Assembly: GCA_028691845.1 (NCBI GenBank)
Contig: JAQUYL010000007.1
Location: 82,652-146,651 of the forward strand
Length of the DNA stretch: 64,000 nt
From: Opitutaceae bacterium
GTDB lineage: Bacteria; Verrucomicrobiota; Verrucomicrobiia; Opitutales; Opitutaceae
Direction: 5' to 3'
Shown: piece by piece, positions 63,076-64,000 of the stretch
How positions within the stretch are numbered: position 1 is the stretch's first letter
Layout: every line of letters starts with the position of its first letter
Position numbers and translations under genes: made by a program
The notes under the pieces: model-generated
Seen by the model: the letters and a program-made list of their open reading frames with translations, nothing else
What the model was told of the DNA's origin: nothing
The model's database searches: none

Positions 63076-63588
63076 TCAAGAAGGCTTCAGCAGATTGCTG
63101 AGAGAGTGTTCGCGTTTGACCTTCCGTTGCAGTTTCTCGAATCCATCAAGCACGGCCTCCGGCCGTGGCGGGCAGCCGCTGATGTAGACATCGACCGGCA
63201 GGATGCGGTCGACCCCCTGCAGCACAGCGTAACTGCGATACATCCCGCCCGAACTGGCGCAGGCCCCCATTGCGATCACCCATTTCGGCGCAGCCATCTG
63301 GTCATAAATGCGACGGACAACCGTCGCCATCTTGTAGGTGACAGTACCCGAAACGATCATGCAATCCGACTGCCGTGGCGAAAACTTCGTCACTTCCGCC
63401 CCGAAACGCGCGAGGTCGAAACGGGATGCCGCTACGCCCATGAATTCGATGGCGCAACACGCCGTGCCCATCGGCATCGGCCACATGGAGTGGCACCTCA
63501 CCCAGTTGATCGCGGCATCCAGCTGCGTCACAACAATATCGCCTTCGATCTTGCTGTCGTAGGCATATTCGAGATTGGCGGTAGCCAT
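63076..63588 (-). CDS. nuoB: NADH-quinone oxidoreductase subunit B
   Basis: The 170-residue subunit holds the last 4Fe-4S cluster N2. Cysteines are in [40 protein letters not shown] and [14 protein letters not shown], and [19 protein letters not shown] is typical. Start at [13 protein letters not shown] (63588). The open frame to 63861 is spurious because it crosses the tRNA gene in antisense. nuoA, usually directly upstream, is not found between here and the window edge. Confidence 0.96.
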   Translation of the reverse strand: MATANLEYAYDSKIEGDIVVTQLDAAINWVRCHSMWPMPMGTACCAIEFMGVAASRFDLARFGAEVTKFSPRQSDCMIVSGTVTYKMATVVRRIYDQMAAPKWVIAMGACASSGGMYRSYAVLQGVDRILPVDVYISGCPPRPEAVLDGFEKLQRKVKREHSLSNLLKPS

Positions 63589-63770
63589 GGCGCAAGGGAA
63601 TGGTGCGGGCAAGCTACCAGCAGTGCGGTGCCGGGCAAGTAGCTTTTCGCTCAATTGGCAACCGGCCCAGCCGCGGTGCAGTCTCCTCCAACCGCCCCGG
63701 GAAAGGACGCCATGATTTCCGTTGACCGCCGCCCGGCGTTCGCCGTTAACTCGCCCCCCTTTGGCAACCC

Positions 63771-63862
<92 letters not shown>

Positions 63863-63876
63863 GCGCGCTTTAAATT

Positions 63877-64000
63877 GGGTCTACACCAAAGATTGGGGAG
63901 TGGGTTGAAGGGAGTGGAGGTTCATAAGTCAGCCGCACTGGGCGATGACGCGCAGGCGGTAGTTGTTAAAGTTCCTAAAGCCATAGGCACGGCGCTGGAT
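63877..64000. mobile_element. insertion sequence end (ISL3-like), continuing past the window
   Basis: The text GGGTCTACACCAAAGATTGG starting at 63877, just after the tRNA, looks like the terminal repeat of an ISL3-type element, and a transposase C-terminus begins 52 bp inside it. The other end, the bulk of the transposase and any target duplication are beyond the window. The family call rests on the short C-terminal match and remembered end style. Confidence 0.5.
63929..64000 (-). CDS. transposase C-terminus, partial
   Basis: The last 23 codons before a TGA on the minus strand encode IQRRAYGFRNFNNYRLRVIA then QCG. The RRAYGFRNFNNYRLR string is characteristic of the end of ISL3-family (IS204/IS1001/IS1096) transposases (consensus ..R.G.GFRNF.NYR.R). 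The gene extends beyond the right edge, so integrity cannot be judged. Confidence 0.65.
   Translation of the reverse strand: MQRRAYGFRNFNNYRLRVIAQCG

Overview
The window is a high-GC (roughly 60-65%) bacterial chromosome segment. It most resembles Verrucomicrobiota of the Opitutaceae type. Supporting signs are a PEP-CTERM surface protein, a TIGR03790-like protein, a long two-half ThyX, a pyrH-frr-proB order, and weak ribosome-binding sites. The lineage is inferred from protein flavour only; no rRNA gene is present.

Layout. 1-2.5 kb: end of a hybrid histidine kinase converging on a NarL-type regulator. 2.7-7.6 kb: pyrH, frr, proB and a UvrD-like helicase. 7.6-9.7 kb: an accessory patch with a REPIN-like inverted repeat, a methyltransferase gene followed by a convincing integron attC site, and a GNAT gene. 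9.9-17.9 kb: trxB; a Fur-family gene leading sufC-sufB-sufD-sufT; a guanine deaminase; an adenine deaminase remnant; clpP. 18-22.9 kb: a TIGR03790-like protein, a fluoride riboswitch with fluC and a DUF190 gene, and an ilvD with a foreign domain inside it. 23-31 kb (minus strand): infC, two amidases, an S1/P1 nuclease; and aroB, an unknown gene, lpxA, pdxA. 31.4-35.4 kb: a repeat-rich PEP-CTERM protein and an S24/S26-like peptidase. 35.5-38.5 kb: GNAT, a tam-like methyltransferase and a decayed POT peptide transporter. 38.5-43.8 kb (minus): ribB with a degenerate ribA half, ribH, nusB, ftsY, a secreted protein and rarA. 44.5-49 kb: a ComEC-like protein, a small UvrB/C-motif protein, an EEP hydrolase and ThyX. 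49-63.6 kb (minus): a complex I operon in the order nuoB-C-D-E-F-(four-helix-bundle gene)-G-H-I-J-K-L-M-N. The right edge has tRNA-Ser(GGA) and the end of a transposase gene.

How the parts fit. The suf genes build Fe-S clusters, which the complex I subunits and IlvD need. Riboflavin genes feed FMN/FAD to NuoF, TrxB and ThyX. The fluoride riboswitch should switch on the fluoride exporter. nuoA is not present beside nuoB.

The least ordinary items are: (1) the attC-bearing methyltransferase cassette with no integrase in view; (2) small inverted-repeat-ended inserts in four nuo spacers, one carrying a four-helix-bundle gene; (3) the NTF2-like domain spliced into IlvD; (4) a family of 17-21 bp palindromes around 35.5 and 38.4 kb; (5) RibB with a GTP cyclohydrolase II half that has lost its metal-binding cysteines.
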